A stretch of 64,000 nt of DNA from Nocardiopsis kunsanensis DSM 44524 (GTDB taxonomy: Bacteria > Actinomycetota > Actinomycetes > Streptosporangiales > Streptosporangiaceae), in NCBI RefSeq assembly GCF_000340965.1, contig NZ_ANAY01000003.1:186001-250000 (forward strand), in the 5' to 3' direction. Below the pieces are notes generated by a model. That model did no database searches. It saw only the letters and a program-made list of their open reading frames with translations, and had not been told where the DNA came from. How positions within the stretch are numbered: the stretch's first letter is position 1; every line of letters starts with the position of its first letter. Below are positions 40,691 through 49,939 of the stretch, piece after piece. A program made the translations under genes and the position numbers.

Positions 40691-42388
40691 GGACGTCACA
40701 CCGAGGTGTTCGTACAGGTCACGGTAGGCCTCGGCGTTACGCGCCCAGGTACGGGTGGCCAGGACCTGTTCCCGGGCGGCCTTGGTCTGCTGCCGGCGCA
40801 GTTCGGGATCCTCGGCGAGCGCGGCCACGGCCTCGGCGAGCGCGGCGGGGTCCTCGGGCGGTACCAGGGTTCCGGCGCGGCCCTCGTCGAGGAGCTCGCG
40901 CAGGGCAGGAAGGTCGCTGGCCACGACGGGGGTACCCAGTGCCATCGCCTCGACGGGTTTGAGCGGGGTCACCAGGCGGCACACGCGACGGTCCAGGCGG
41001 GGCACGACCATCACGTCGAGGGCGGCCTGGGCGCGCAGCGCCTCGTCGGGGCCGACCTTTCCGGGCAGCAGGCAGACCTTCTCCAGGCCCAGGCGGCGGA
41101 TCTGGTCGAGCAGTTCACGCCGGGCGGCCCCGTCGCCGACGAGCAGGACCCGGATCGGGTGGCCCTGGCCGTGCAGGTGGGCGGCGGCCTCGACCAGCGT
41201 GCCGAAACCCTCGTAGTGGGTCAGGGTGGAGACCGAGCCGAGGACGAGTGTGTCCGGGTCGATGCCGTGTTCGGAGCGGAAGGCCTCACCGTCGGGCCGG
41301 GCCTCGAGCAGGTCGGTGTCGACGGCGTTGGGGGCCAGGACGATGCGTTCGGGGTCGACGCCGCGGCGGGCGATCTCTACGCGCATGGTGTGGGCGAGGG
41401 TGACGACGGCGTCTGCCTCGCGCAGCACGGAGGTCTCCCGTTCGACGAGGAGGTGGTGGCGTTCACTGCCGCGCCGGGAGGTGGCTTGCCCGCCGGAGAG
41501 CCAGGTCTCCTCGAGGAAACCGCGGACTTCGTAGACGACGGGGATGCCCAGTGCGCGGCCCACGTGGAGGGCGACGGTGGCGTTCTTGTGGTCGCTGGCG
41601 GCGTGCAGGACGGCGGGGCGCAGGCGGTGGGCCAGGGCGGTGACGTCGGTGACGGCGGCGTCGATGCGTTCCTGAAGGCCGGGACGGATGTGTTGTCCGG
41701 GGCGCACGCGGTGGTAGGGAATGCCGTCGACCTCACGGACGGGTGCGGTGTCGCAGTGGGCCTTGATGGGCCAGCCGGGGAAGGTCACCACGTGGGGGTC
41801 GAGCCCGGCGCCGCGTTGGGCGGTGACGATGCGGTGGGTGCGCACGGTGTAGCCGACCTGGCTGTTGGGCAACGCGTTGGAGACCAGGTGCAGGACCCGC
41901 CCGGGGACGGGTTCGTAGGCGGTGGTGGCGCGTTCGGGCAGGCCGTGGAGGGGGCCGAGGGCGCGGCGTTCGCTCATCATGCGGCGCCTGGCCAGGTCGG
42001 CCTCGTCGTCGAAGGCGGCGTAGGGGACGAGTTCGTCGACGGCTTCCTGTATGCGGCCCTCTTCGTAGAGGGTGTCGGCGCGGGTGCGTGCCTCCTGGGC
42101 GTGGGCGGCGATGCCGGCCATGCCCTGGGCGGTGAGCAGGGAGCCGCCGCCGAAGACGGCGCGTCGTACGTCGCCGGTGTGCCGGTCCAGGCGCAGGAGC
42201 ATGGCCAGGGCGAGCCCGGTGCCGAGGGCGAGCACGCCCCAGGCGCAGGTGAGCAGGGCCGCGGGCCAGGTGATCGCACCGGTCAGGGCCAGGGCGGCGG
42301 CCAGGCAGGTCCCGCCTGCGGCGGTGGCGGCGAGGATTTCCTTGCGGTGTCTGCCCAGATAGCGCACGCCTCGCTCGACCAACCGCAT
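40688..42388 (-). CDS. GT4-family glycosyltransferase with N-terminal membrane hairpin
   Basis: 566 residues. Residues 15-70 hold two hydrophobic helices (EILAATAAGGTCLAAALALTG and ALLTCAWGVLALGTGLALAM). A linker and then a GT-B glycosyltransferase follow: GRVLHLVSNALPNSQVGYTV, DHKNATVALHVGRALGIP, DAVVTLAHTMRVEIARRG, RIVLAPNAVDTDLLEA and the C-terminal donor-site segment RLVTPLKPVEAMALGTPVVA SDLPALRELLDEG. This is the GT4 retaining type, likely acting on cell-envelope glycans at the inner membrane face. A deleted copy is at 28247-28545. Confidence 0.85.
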   Translation of the reverse strand: MRLVERGVRYLGRHRKEILAATAAGGTCLAAALALTGAITWPAALLTCAWGVLALGTGLALAMLLRLDRHTGDVRRAVFGGGSLLTAQGMAGIAAHAQEARTRADTLYEEGRIQEAVDELVPYAAFDDEADLARRRMMSERRALGPLHGLPERATTAYEPVPGRVLHLVSNALPNSQVGYTVRTHRIVTAQRGAGLDPHVVTFPGWPIKAHCDTAPVREVDGIPYHRVRPGQHIRPGLQERIDAAVTDVTALAHRLRPAVLHAASDHKNATVALHVGRALGIPVVYEVRGFLEETWLSGGQATSRRGSERHHLLVERETSVLREADAVVTLAHTMRVEIARRGVDPERIVLAPNAVDTDLLEARPDGEAFRSEHGIDPDTLVLGSVSTLTHYEGFGTLVEAAAHLHGQGHPIRVLLVGDGAARRELLDQIRRLGLEKVCLLPGKVGPDEALRAQAALDVMVVPRLDRRVCRLVTPLKPVEAMALGTPVVASDLPALRELLDEGRAGTLVPPEDPAALAEAVAALAEDPELRRQQTKAAREQVLATRTWARNAEAYRDLYEHLGVTS

Positions 42389-42620
42389 GGGACCCCCCGA
42401 ACCGTCCGTGTACCGGATACCGGCCAGATGCCCTCGTTCCGGTGGTGCCGTCCCGGGCCCGAAGGAGCGTGGTCATCTCGCGCGTGGACCGAGGTTAACG
42501 CGCTGACCTGCGCGGACCCGGTGAGCGCGGCGTCGACGGCATGGCGGGCGCGGCGGGTGGCCGGGCAGTGGTGGGGCCCGGCCACCGGTCAGTGCCCGGG
42601 TGACCGGGCCCGTGGGTGCT

Positions 42621-43240
42621 TCAGGGGACGCGCAGCACGACCTGGTTGCAGGTGATGACATGGTACGCGCTTCCGGGGGAGGTCTCCTCCACCCGCACAT
42701 GAGCGTCCTTCCGCAGTCCGCTCACGTGCTCGTCGAAGCCTTCTTCCTCCCAGACGGCGTCGGTGATGGTCAGGACCAGGGGGCGCCGGGGCGGGCCACG
42801 CGCACCAGTTCGTCGATCGCTTCGGGCCCCACGTGGCCCTCGGTGAGGGTACCCACGCAGATCACCGCGTCGTAGGAGTCGTCCTCGGCGGCCAGGGACC
42901 GGGTCATGTCGGCCTTGTCGAGGCCCCGGTAGACACCCTTGTCCCGCGCGATGTCCAGCATCGCCTGGGACAGGTCGAGCCCGTCCACGACCTCGAAGCC
43001 GTGACCGGCCAGGGCCTGGCCGACCAGGCCGGTGCCGCAGCCGGCGTCGAGCACCTCGGCCCGCGGCCGGTCCGGCAGCAGGCGGCTGAGGCGCTCGGCC
43101 GCGCGCTGGGGCGCGATGTAACCCAGCCCTTCGGTGGTGTCGTGGTCGTAGGTCCCGGCCCACTCGTCGTAGGTGCTCTCGGCCTCGGCGGGGCCCTTGA
43201 GCGCGTAGACGTGGTCCAGGATCTGACGGGGTTCGCCCAC
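42621..43240 (-). pseudogene. SAM-dependent methyltransferase, frameshifted tandem copy
   Basis: From GTG at 43240 (GAAGGGG upstream), about 155 residues match the next gene closely (VLDAGCGTGLVGQALAGHGF, LDLSQAMLDIARDKGVYRG, VGTLTEGHVGPEAIDELVRV). In the C-run at about 42783-42787 a base is missing, so the protein stops as GAPWS. The other frame continues PLVLTITDAVWEEEGFDEHV to a normal end at 42621. The core AdoMet fold is mostly intact, but the final strands are lost. Confidence 0.75.
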
Positions 43241-43323
43241 CCTCGCCCCTTCTTCTCGGCGCCGTGCGGGCACGGCCGCAAGCGTGCGGTGACCGACGCC
43301 CTCGTCGCATCCGGATCAACCAT

Positions 43324-43422
43324 CAAAAACACCCCCGCCCACCCTGCGCGTCGGGCGAGCGAGGGCGGGCGGGGGTGCGTCATGGCTGCTCGAAGCCCTC
43401 ACAAGCACTGTGGAGGGCTTCG
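43324..43422 (-). terminator. Two consecutive terminator hairpins after the intact methyltransferase
   Basis: CGAAGCCCTC (43391-43400) pairs perfectly with GAGGGCTTCG (43413-43422). Further on, CACCCCCGCCC (43330-43340) pairs with GGGCGGGGGTG (43367-43377) and on the minus strand is followed by TTTTT (43329-43325), a textbook intrinsic terminator and rare in such GC-rich DNA. Confidence 0.75.
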
Positions 43423-43467
43423 AAGGACAGGTACGGGGCAGGGGATCCCCCGCGAGCCCTGTCCTCG

Positions 43468-44097
43468 TCAGAGAGCGCGCAGCACGACCAGGTTGCAGGT
43501 GATGTTCTCCTTGACGTGGTAGACGCTGTCCGCGGTGACTTCCTCCAGGCGGACGCGGCCTGCGTCGGCCAGCCCCTGCACCCGGCTCTCGTAGCCGAGG
43601 GGCTCCCAGATGCTGTCGATGACGGTGAAGACCACGGGGGCGCCGGGGCGGGCCACGCGCACCAGTTCGTCGATCGCTTCGGGCCCCACGTGGCCCTCGG
43701 TGAGGGTACCCACGCAGATCACCGCGTCGTAGGCGTTGTCCTTCACCGGCAGGGTCTGGGTCATGTCGGCCTTGTCGAGGCCCCGGTAGACACCCTTGTC
43801 CCGCGCGATGTCCAGCATCGCCTGGGACAGGTCGAGCCCGTCCACGGCCTCGAAGCCGTGACCGGCCAGGGCCTGGCCGACCAGGCCGGTGCCGCAGCCG
43901 GCGTCGAGCACCTCGGCCCGCGGCTGGCCCGGGAGCAGGCGGCTGAGGCGGTCTGCGGAGTTCGTGGGCGCCTGGTAGCCCATGCCCTGCGTGGTGTCGT
44001 GCTCGTAGTTCACGGCCCACTCGTCGTAGGCGTTCTCGGCCTCGACAGGGTTCTGCAGCGCGTAGATGCGGTCCAGGATCTGACGGGGTTTACTCAC
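43468..44097 (-). CDS. Class I SAM-dependent methyltransferase
   Basis: 209 residues from GTG at 44097 with AGAAGG nine bases upstream. The N-terminal 50 residues (YDEWAVNYEHDTTQGMGY) are typical of UbiE/small-molecule methyltransferases. Motif I is VLDAGCGTGLVGQALAG (about 67-83), motif II DGLDLSQAMLDIARDKG, and motif IV DAVICVGTLTEGHVGPEA. No substrate-specific motif is recognised. The upstream gene pair is a tandem duplication: 42621-43240 is the broken sister. Codon use is like its neighbours. Either methylation of a small metabolite or a role in a vanished biosynthetic cluster is possible. Confidence 0.8.
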   Translation of the reverse strand: MSKPRQILDRIYALQNPVEAENAYDEWAVNYEHDTTQGMGYQAPTNSADRLSRLLPGQPRAEVLDAGCGTGLVGQALAGHGFEAVDGLDLSQAMLDIARDKGVYRGLDKADMTQTLPVKDNAYDAVICVGTLTEGHVGPEAIDELVRVARPGAPVVFTVIDSIWEPLGYESRVQGLADAGRVRLEEVTADSVYHVKENITCNLVVLRAL

Positions 44098-44220
44098 CCT
44101 CGGCCCTTCTGTCGTCGCCGCGCGGGGGGAGACGCAGACGTGTGGTTACTGACCCTTCTCTCATATCCGACAAAAGCGACAGAAAACAAGAGGATGGGGT
44201 ATAACAACCGCTTCAGGTGC

Positions 44221-45186
44221 TCATTCCTGCGCCTGCTCAGCGGGGGCGGAATCCTCGCCCTCAGGGGCACGGCGCGCCCAGAAACTGGCCATCAGGGCGC
44301 CGGAGACGTTGTGCCAGACCGAGAAGAGAGCGCCGGGCAGCGCAGCCAGAGGTGAGAAGTAGGTGGTGGCCAGAGCCGCGGCCAGGCCGGAGTTCTGCAT
44401 CCCCACCTCGACGCTGGTGGCGCGGCGCCCGGCTTCGGAGAGCCCGCCGAACCGGCCGACGAGGTAGCCCAGCAGGAACCCGAGCCCGTTGTGCAGGACG
44501 ACGGCGAGGGCGACGAGCCCGCCGGTCTCCCTCACGTCCCCGGCGTTGGCACCGACGATGCCGGCGACCACGAGGACGATCCCGCCCACGGACACCAGCG
44601 GCAGTACCGGCAGCACCGGGGTGATCCAGCGGTCGGCGAAGGTGCGCAGGGCCAGACCCGCCAGGACCGGCACCAGGACCACCTGCAGGATCGCGCCGAA
44701 CATCTCTCCCGCCGGCACCTCCAGGGTGCGCCCGGCCAGGGCGAGCACCAGCAGCGGGGTGAGCAGCGGCGCGAGCACGGTCGAGACCGAGGTCATGGCC
44801 ACCGACAGGGCGACGTCACCGCGAGCCAGGTAGACGATGACGTTGGAGGCGGTGCCGCCGGGCGCCGCGCCCACCAGGACCATGCCCACGACCAGCATCG
44901 GCGGCAGGTCCAGCGCGTGGGCGATCGCCCATCCCAGCAGCGGCATGACGGTGTACTGGCACAGGATGCCGGTCAGGGCGGCCCTGGGGTGGGTGAGCAC
45001 GACCCCGAAGTCGGCCGGACGCAGCGTCAGACCCATGCCGAACATGATCACGGCCAGGAACAGGGAGGTGTACTCGGCCAGGGGCGCGGTCTGCTCGGGC
45101 AGGAGCAGGCCGACCGCGCCGGCTGCCAGGACGAGGAGGGCGAACCACCGGCCGGCGAGGGCGGCGATGCGCGAGATGAGGGTCAT
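44221..45186 (-). CDS. Bile acid:sodium symporter family transporter
   Basis: 321 residues from ATG at 45186. Nine or ten hydrophobic segments of the BASS/SBF family. The two discontinuous-helix regions are recognisable: GAAPGGTASNVIVYLARGD and VEVGMQNSGLAAALATTYF, plus LFLAVIMFGMGLTLRPADF. The bacterial members transport pantoate, pyruvate or other organic anions with sodium; the substrate here cannot be told. The C-terminus is acidic. It is divergent from the SDR/ManA operon over a 256-bp gap. Confidence 0.85.
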   Translation of the reverse strand: MTLISRIAALAGRWFALLVLAAGAVGLLLPEQTAPLAEYTSLFLAVIMFGMGLTLRPADFGVVLTHPRAALTGILCQYTVMPLLGWAIAHALDLPPMLVVGMVLVGAAPGGTASNVIVYLARGDVALSVAMTSVSTVLAPLLTPLLVLALAGRTLEVPAGEMFGAILQVVLVPVLAGLALRTFADRWITPVLPVLPLVSVGGIVLVVAGIVGANAGDVRETGGLVALAVVLHNGLGFLLGYLVGRFGGLSEAGRRATSVEVGMQNSGLAAALATTYFSPLAALPGALFSVWHNVSGALMASFWARRAPEGEDSAPAEQAQE

Positions 45187-45442
45187 CGGTGTGCTTCCCG
45201 TGGTGTGGCCCCGGGGGCGGCGGGTTCCGGCCCCGGGCGGTTGCCGCCCGCTCAGAGGTCGACACCGCCCGGCCATGGTAACGACCGGCCCGCCTGTGGA
45301 CGGGCGAGTGTGTCCCGGTCGGTCCCGGCCGACCTGCGCGGTTCGTTCAAGGACAACCTTTCCGGAACCTCCCGTTCTCGTTCCGTGCTCAGCCCGCGAC
45401 CGTCCGTATTTTTGCAGGAGGACTTCGTTCGAGGGAGAAGAC

Positions 45443-46285
45443 ATGATCAAGCCGTCTGCTCAGCAACAGTCCCCGCCAGGTCTGACCGGGGCGATGGAGC
45501 CCGAGCCCGACCACGGGGAGAGCTCGTACCGGGGTTCGGGACGCCTCACCGACAAAGCGGCCCTCATCACGGGCGCCGACAGCGGTATCGGCCGTGCGGT
45601 CGCCATCGCCTTCGCCCGTGAAGGCGCCGACGTCCTCATCAGCTATCTGAACGAAGAGCCGGACGCCGAGGAAACGGCACGGTCGGTGCGCGAGGCCGGC
45701 CGCCGGGCCGTGCTCGTACCCGGCGACCTGGCCGATCCTGCGCACTGCCGGGCCGTGGTCGACCGAGCGGTACAGGAGTTCGGCCGCATCGACGTTCTGG
45801 TCAACAACGCGGCCACGCAGATGGTCCGACATTCGCTGGAGGACATTCCCGACGAGGAGTGGGACCGCAACCTGGCGACCAACCTCAGTGCGTTCTTCCA
45901 CCTCTCCAAGGCGGCGGTGCCACACATGCGTCCGGGCTCGTCCATCATCGGCTCGACGTCGGTCAACGAGGACATGCCGCCGCCGTTCCTGCTGCCCTAC
46001 AACGTCACCAAGGCCGGCATCGTCAACATGGTGGGCACGCTGGCACAGATGCTGGCGGAGAAGGGCATCCGCGCCAACGCCGTGGCGCCCGGACCGATCT
46101 GGACACCGTTGATCCCCGCGACCATGACCGCGGAGCAGGTCGAGGGCTTCGGCTCCCAGGTCCCGATGGGGCGTCCCGGGCAACCCGCCGAACTGGCGCC
46201 CGTGTACGTGATGCTGGCCTCGGACGAGGCCGGCTACGTCTCCGGCGCCACGATCGCGGTCACCGGCGGGCAACCGATGCTGTGA
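45443..46285 (+). CDS. SDR-family oxidoreductase (glucose dehydrogenase/YhdF-like)
   Basis: 280 residues from ATG at 45443 with GAGGGAGAAG upstream. An N-terminal extension of 35 residues with YRGSGRLTDKAALITGADSG leads into the Rossmann motif TGADSGIGRAVA. The catalytic set is complete: NNAATQMV, Ser in IIGSTSVN, and YNVTK. The end reads YVSGATIAVTGGQPML. This group of extended SDRs is often stress induced in bacteria, as in general stress protein 39. It is followed 12 bp later by manA, suggesting sugar metabolism. Confidence 0.85.
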   Translation: MIKPSAQQQSPPGLTGAMEPEPDHGESSYRGSGRLTDKAALITGADSGIGRAVAIAFAREGADVLISYLNEEPDAEETARSVREAGRRAVLVPGDLADPAHCRAVVDRAVQEFGRIDVLVNNAATQMVRHSLEDIPDEEWDRNLATNLSAFFHLSKAAVPHMRPGSSIIGSTSVNEDMPPPFLLPYNVTKAGIVNMVGTLAQMLAEKGIRANAVAPGPIWTPLIPATMTAEQVEGFGSQVPMGRPGQPAELAPVYVMLASDEAGYVSGATIAVTGGQPML

Positions 46286-46296
46286 GGGAGCCAGGC

Positions 46297-47358
46297 ATGG
46301 AGCGGCGTCCGCTCAGGTTGAGCGCCCCGGTGCGGCCGCTGGTCTTCGGCGGCCGCTCCATCGGGCGCAAGTTGGGCCGGGAAGGCCTTCCCGACTGGGC
46401 CGTGGCCGAGACGTGGGAGGTCAGCGACGTCGAAGGCAACGGCAGTGTGGTGATCGGCGGGCCTTTGGCGGGCCGGTCCCTGCGCTCATTGGTGGAGGAG
46501 TTCCCTCAGGAGCTGATGGGGCGCGGGTGGCGCGGTGCGTTCTTCCCGCTGCTCACGAAGTTCATCGACGCCGAGGGCGCGCTTCCCGTGCACCTGCACC
46601 CCGACGACGCCACTGCCGCCCGAGTGGAGAACCAGGCCGTCGGCAAGACCGAGGCATGGCACATCCTGCAGGCCGACCCCGGCGCCACCGCCCTGTGCGG
46701 TGTGCGCGAAGGGGTCGGCCGGGACCAGCTCCACAAGGCGCTGGTGGCACAGGACTTCGACTCGGTGCTGCGCCGACTGCCCGTACGTGCCGGGGAGACG
46801 ATCTACGTGCCAGGGGGGACCCTGCACAGCTTCGGTCCCCGGACACTGGTCCACGAGATCGAGCAGACCTCCGACCTCCAGCAACACGCGATGCGCTGGA
46901 ACATGGAGGACGGGTCGCCCGTCGATGACCAGCAGTGGCGTTCCAATCTGGAGGCTCTGATGGCCGAGGTCCGGTTGGACTCCAGGCCCGACTTCCATAC
47001 CGGGTTGCGGATCGGCGTCGGTGACGGCGTGGACCGCGTGTTCTGCTGCGCCGGACCGCACTTCGCGCTGGAACGGTGGCGGGCGGGAACCGCAGAGCCC
47101 TTGCGGCGTTCCTTCTCCACCGCCCAGATCCTCACCAACGTGGGCCCGCCCGTCCAGGTGAGCGCCCACGGCCGGAGCGAGGAACTGGGCCGGGGCCGGA
47201 GCTTGCTGCTGCCCGCGGTGATGGAACAGGTACGGATCCCGGGACCAGCGGACGTGCTGTTCGGGTATCTGCCCGACCTGGCTCTGGACGTGCGCGAGCC
47301 GCTGACCGCCGCTGGCTACTCCCCCGAACTCATCGCCTCCCTGGGCGAGGGTGTGTGA
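46297..47358 (+). CDS. manA: Class I mannose-6-phosphate isomerase
   Basis: 353 residues. Cupin-type zinc enzyme that interconverts mannose 6-phosphate and fructose 6-phosphate. Zinc ligands are visible in PVHLHPDD (about 99-106), GKTEAWHIL and the C-terminal cupin motif GGTLHSFGP. The N-terminal FGGRSIGRKLGREG replaces the more usual WGG segment, and the protein is somewhat shorter than E. coli ManA (391). It lies 11 bp after the SDR stop and probably shares its transcript. It should supply or drain mannose for glycans; a related ketose isomerase is the alternative. Confidence 0.8.
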   Translation: MERRPLRLSAPVRPLVFGGRSIGRKLGREGLPDWAVAETWEVSDVEGNGSVVIGGPLAGRSLRSLVEEFPQELMGRGWRGAFFPLLTKFIDAEGALPVHLHPDDATAARVENQAVGKTEAWHILQADPGATALCGVREGVGRDQLHKALVAQDFDSVLRRLPVRAGETIYVPGGTLHSFGPRTLVHEIEQTSDLQQHAMRWNMEDGSPVDDQQWRSNLEALMAEVRLDSRPDFHTGLRIGVGDGVDRVFCCAGPHFALERWRAGTAEPLRRSFSTAQILTNVGPPVQVSAHGRSEELGRGRSLLLPAVMEQVRIPGPADVLFGYLPDLALDVREPLTAAGYSPELIASLGEGV

Positions 47359-47506
47359 GCACCAGGCCGCACCGGGCAAGGGCGCGGTCAGCTCGGGCAG
47401 GAAGCAGGAGCCGAGAGCCTCCGACCGGCGTTTTCCGGCCAGGAGCCGGGGGCAGTCACACGCGCAAGGCCCGGCGAGGACCGGGTACGGAGTCAGGGGG
47501 AAGCCG

Positions 47507-47995
47507 ATGTCCACACCATCACGAACGGACCCGGGGACACGCCACGGCCGGAATCTGACCGCCGGCCTCCTGCTCGGCCTGGGCACGGTCGCCTTCATCG
47601 ACGAGGTGGTCTTCCACCAGCTCCTGCACTGGCACCAGTTCTACGACCTGGGCACCCCGGCGATGGGACTGGTCTCGGACGGGCTCTTCCACGCCTTCAG
47701 CTGGTTCGCCACCGTCGCATCGCTGCTGATGGTGGCCGGACTGCACCGGGAACACACCTTCCGGGGCACGGCCTTCGCGGCGGGTTGGCTCACCGGCGCC
47801 GGGTTCTTCCAGCTCTACGACGGGCTGGTCCAGCACAAGGTGTTGGGCATCCACCAGATCCGCTACGGGGTGGACCTGCTGCCCTACGACGTGGTGTGGA
47901 ACGCCGTCGCCGCGGTCTTGCTCGTGGCGGGCGCCGTGCTGTGGACCGTGACCGCACGGCGCCCGGGCCGGCCCACCGCACCGGCCCGGGCCTGA
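47507..47995 (+). CDS. DUF2243 membrane protein
   Basis: 162 residues; AGGGGG lies seven bases before the ATG. Four transmembrane segments alternate with His-rich stretches (DEVVFHQLLHWHQFYD, GLFHAFSWFATVASLLMV, YDGLVQHKVLGIHQIRYGVD). Regular His spacing and the QHKVLGIHQIR motif are the signature of DUF2243. The role is unknown, but the gene usually precedes a CtaG-like cytochrome oxidase assembly gene, as seems to be so here. Confidence 0.85.
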   Translation: MSTPSRTDPGTRHGRNLTAGLLLGLGTVAFIDEVVFHQLLHWHQFYDLGTPAMGLVSDGLFHAFSWFATVASLLMVAGLHREHTFRGTAFAAGWLTGAGFFQLYDGLVQHKVLGIHQIRYGVDLLPYDVVWNAVAAVLLVAGAVLWTVTARRPGRPTAPARA

Positions 47996-47997
47996 CC

Positions 47998-48285
47998 ATG
48001 GACCAGCACGGACACCACGGCACCGGAACCGGTCTGCTGGTCCCGGGCACATGGATGACGGCCACACTGCTCGGGATCGCCGCGCACAACATCCTCGCCA
48101 AGACGATCTACGCCGTCCCGCCCGACGGGGTGCCTCTCGAGCAGGCCCGGGCCGGGGCCGAACTGATGTATTACGCGGGAGCGCCGGTGGAGATCGCGCT
48201 GCTCTTCCTGGTGTGCCGCCCCTGGCTCCTACCGAGGCGCGGACGTGAGTCCGCTCACAGCCCCGCACGCCCGCAGACGCCCTGA
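47998..48285 (+). CDS. Short CtaG-like membrane protein
   Basis: 95 residues from ATG at 47998, two bases after the DUF2243 stop. Two transmembrane segments (TWMTATLLGIAAHNILAKTIY and LMYYAGAPVEIALLFLVC) resemble the C-terminal part of caa3_CtaG copper-delivery proteins found next to DUF2243 (lAk.lYa, AqLMYYGGd.vElaL). The first five helices of the normal 270-residue protein are absent. It is either a small functional relative or the surviving end of a deleted ctaG joined neatly to an ATG. Confidence 0.5.
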   Translation: MDQHGHHGTGTGLLVPGTWMTATLLGIAAHNILAKTIYAVPPDGVPLEQARAGAELMYYAGAPVEIALLFLVCRPWLLPRRGRESAHSPARPQTP

Positions 48286-48455
48286 CCGGCGAGGCCCAAC
48301 CCACACCGGCGACCCGCGAGGAAACGGGAAGCGCCGCCGCCCCGACGGATCCGTACACCGCCGCGCGCCCGCACGAACACGCGCAGCCACACCACGAACA
48401 CAGTGCGCCTCGTGTATTTTCCTCCAACACAGACATCCGATTTGCGTGGCCGAGT

Positions 48456-48483
48456 TGGAGCATCCGATGATTTGGGTGCTCCA
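48456..48483 (+). promoter_or_regulatory. Hairpin in the leader of the purine/uracil permease gene
   Basis: GGAGCATCC and GGGTGCTCC form a nine-pair stem (one G-U) around GATGATTT, about 50 bases before the permease start. It lies in a long 5' region (48286-48532) without a gene. A regulatory RNA role for a nucleobase permease gene is possible; I could not fit it to the known purine, guanidine or xanthine riboswitch consensus. Confidence 0.35.
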
Positions 48484-48532
48484 GCGTTCGCCCTTCCGGG
48501 GCGCACCGCACCGTTCGTGGAAGGTCCCGCAC

Positions 48533-49939
48533 GTGAAGCTCTTCCGGGCAGAGCGCGGCGTCCCGCCGACGCCGCGCGAGCACGATCCCGAACGTCCCGA
48601 GGACGAGAGACCACCCGCCCATCTGATGGCCTTGTACGGGTTCCAGCACGTGCTGGCGCTCTATGCCGGTGTCATCGCTCCCCCGCTGGTGATGGCCACC
48701 GCGGTGGGGCTGGACACGGACGAGACCGCCCTGATCCTCAGCGCGGCCCTGCTGGTCAGCGGGCTGGCGACCCTGCTGCAGACCCTGGGCGTGTGGCGGT
48801 TCGGCGCACGGGTGCCCATGGTCGTGGGCGCCTCCTTCACCCCGGTGACCGCGATGACGGCCATCGCCGACCAGAGCGGTCTGCCCGCGGTCTTCGGCGC
48901 GTCGATGGTGGCCGGGCTCTTCGGCATCCTCGTGGCGCCCTTCGTCTCCACCCTGCTGCGCTTCTTCCCGCCGGTGGTCACCGGCAGCGTCATCACCGTC
49001 ATCGGCATCACGTTGATCCCCGTGGCCGTGGGGTGGATCGCCGACGAGGACCCCTCGGGTGCGCCCACCGGTACCGGCTTGGGGCTGGCCGCGGCCACGC
49101 TCGCCATCACACTGGTGCTGACCAAGGTCCTGCCCGGGGTGTGGAACCGCGCCTCGATCCTGCTGGGGCTGGTGCTGGGCACCCTCCTGGCGGTCCCGTT
49201 CGGCCGGGTCGACCTCTCCACGGTCGGCGAGGGCCCGGCGGTCTCCTTCGCCGAACCCTTCCACTTCGGTCTGCCCGAGTTCCCGGTCGCCGCGGTCATG
49301 ACCATGTGCATCGTGATGGTCGCGATCATGGCCGAGGGGGTGGCCGACATCCTCGCGATGAGCAAGGTCGTGGGCACCAGGGTCGACGGCCGCCGGATGG
49401 CCGACGGGTTGCGCGCCGACGCCTCCACCGCCCTGCTGGGCCCGGTGCTCAACTCCTTCCCCGGCAGCACGTTCAGCCAGAACATCGGTCTCATCGCGTT
49501 GAACAAGGTCAAGAGCCGCTACGTGGTGGCCGTCAGCGGCCTGTTCCTGATCCTGATGAGCCTGTTCCCGGCGCTGAGCCAGGTCGTGGCGATGATCCCC
49601 TCCCCCGTGCTGGGAGGTGCGGGTCTGGTGCTGTTCGGGTCGGTGGCCGCCGCCGGTGTGCAGACCCTGGCGCAGGTCGACTACGAGGGCAACCACAACA
49701 TGATCGTGGTGGCGGTCTCCCTGGGTCTGGGCATCGTCTCGATCGTCTCTCCGGGCTTCTTCGAGGTGCTGCCCGAGGAGATCGCGATGCTGTTGGCCTC
49801 GGGCATCGTGACCGCGACCGCCTCGGCGCTGGTACTCAACCTGTTCTTCAACGTTCTCGGCAGGGCGGGACGGCCCGCCCCGGAAAATGTGGAGGGGACC
49901 GGTCGGAAGAGCGGACCGGCCCCCTCCACCGACGGCTGA
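48533..49939 (+). CDS. NCS2-family xanthine/uracil permease
   Basis: 468 residues from GTG at 48533, which has GGAAGG eight bases upstream; earlier in-frame codons lack one. Twelve or more hydrophobic segments. Conserved NCS2 features are the N-terminal HLMALYGFQHVLALYAG with its His, VVGASFTPVTAMTAIA, the substrate-site loop FSQNIGLIALNKVKSRYVVA (QNxG and KxxSR typical of xanthine/urate permeases) and IPSPVLGGAGLVLFGSVAA. It should import xanthine, urate or uracil by proton symport. It converges on the Wadjet operon. Confidence 0.88.
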   Translation: MKLFRAERGVPPTPREHDPERPEDERPPAHLMALYGFQHVLALYAGVIAPPLVMATAVGLDTDETALILSAALLVSGLATLLQTLGVWRFGARVPMVVGASFTPVTAMTAIADQSGLPAVFGASMVAGLFGILVAPFVSTLLRFFPPVVTGSVITVIGITLIPVAVGWIADEDPSGAPTGTGLGLAAATLAITLVLTKVLPGVWNRASILLGLVLGTLLAVPFGRVDLSTVGEGPAVSFAEPFHFGLPEFPVAAVMTMCIVMVAIMAEGVADILAMSKVVGTRVDGRRMADGLRADASTALLGPVLNSFPGSTFSQNIGLIALNKVKSRYVVAVSGLFLILMSLFPALSQVVAMIPSPVLGGAGLVLFGSVAAAGVQTLAQVDYEGNHNMIVVAVSLGLGIVSIVSPGFFEVLPEEIAMLLASGIVTATASALVLNLFFNVLGRAGRPAPENVEGTGRKSGPAPSTDG

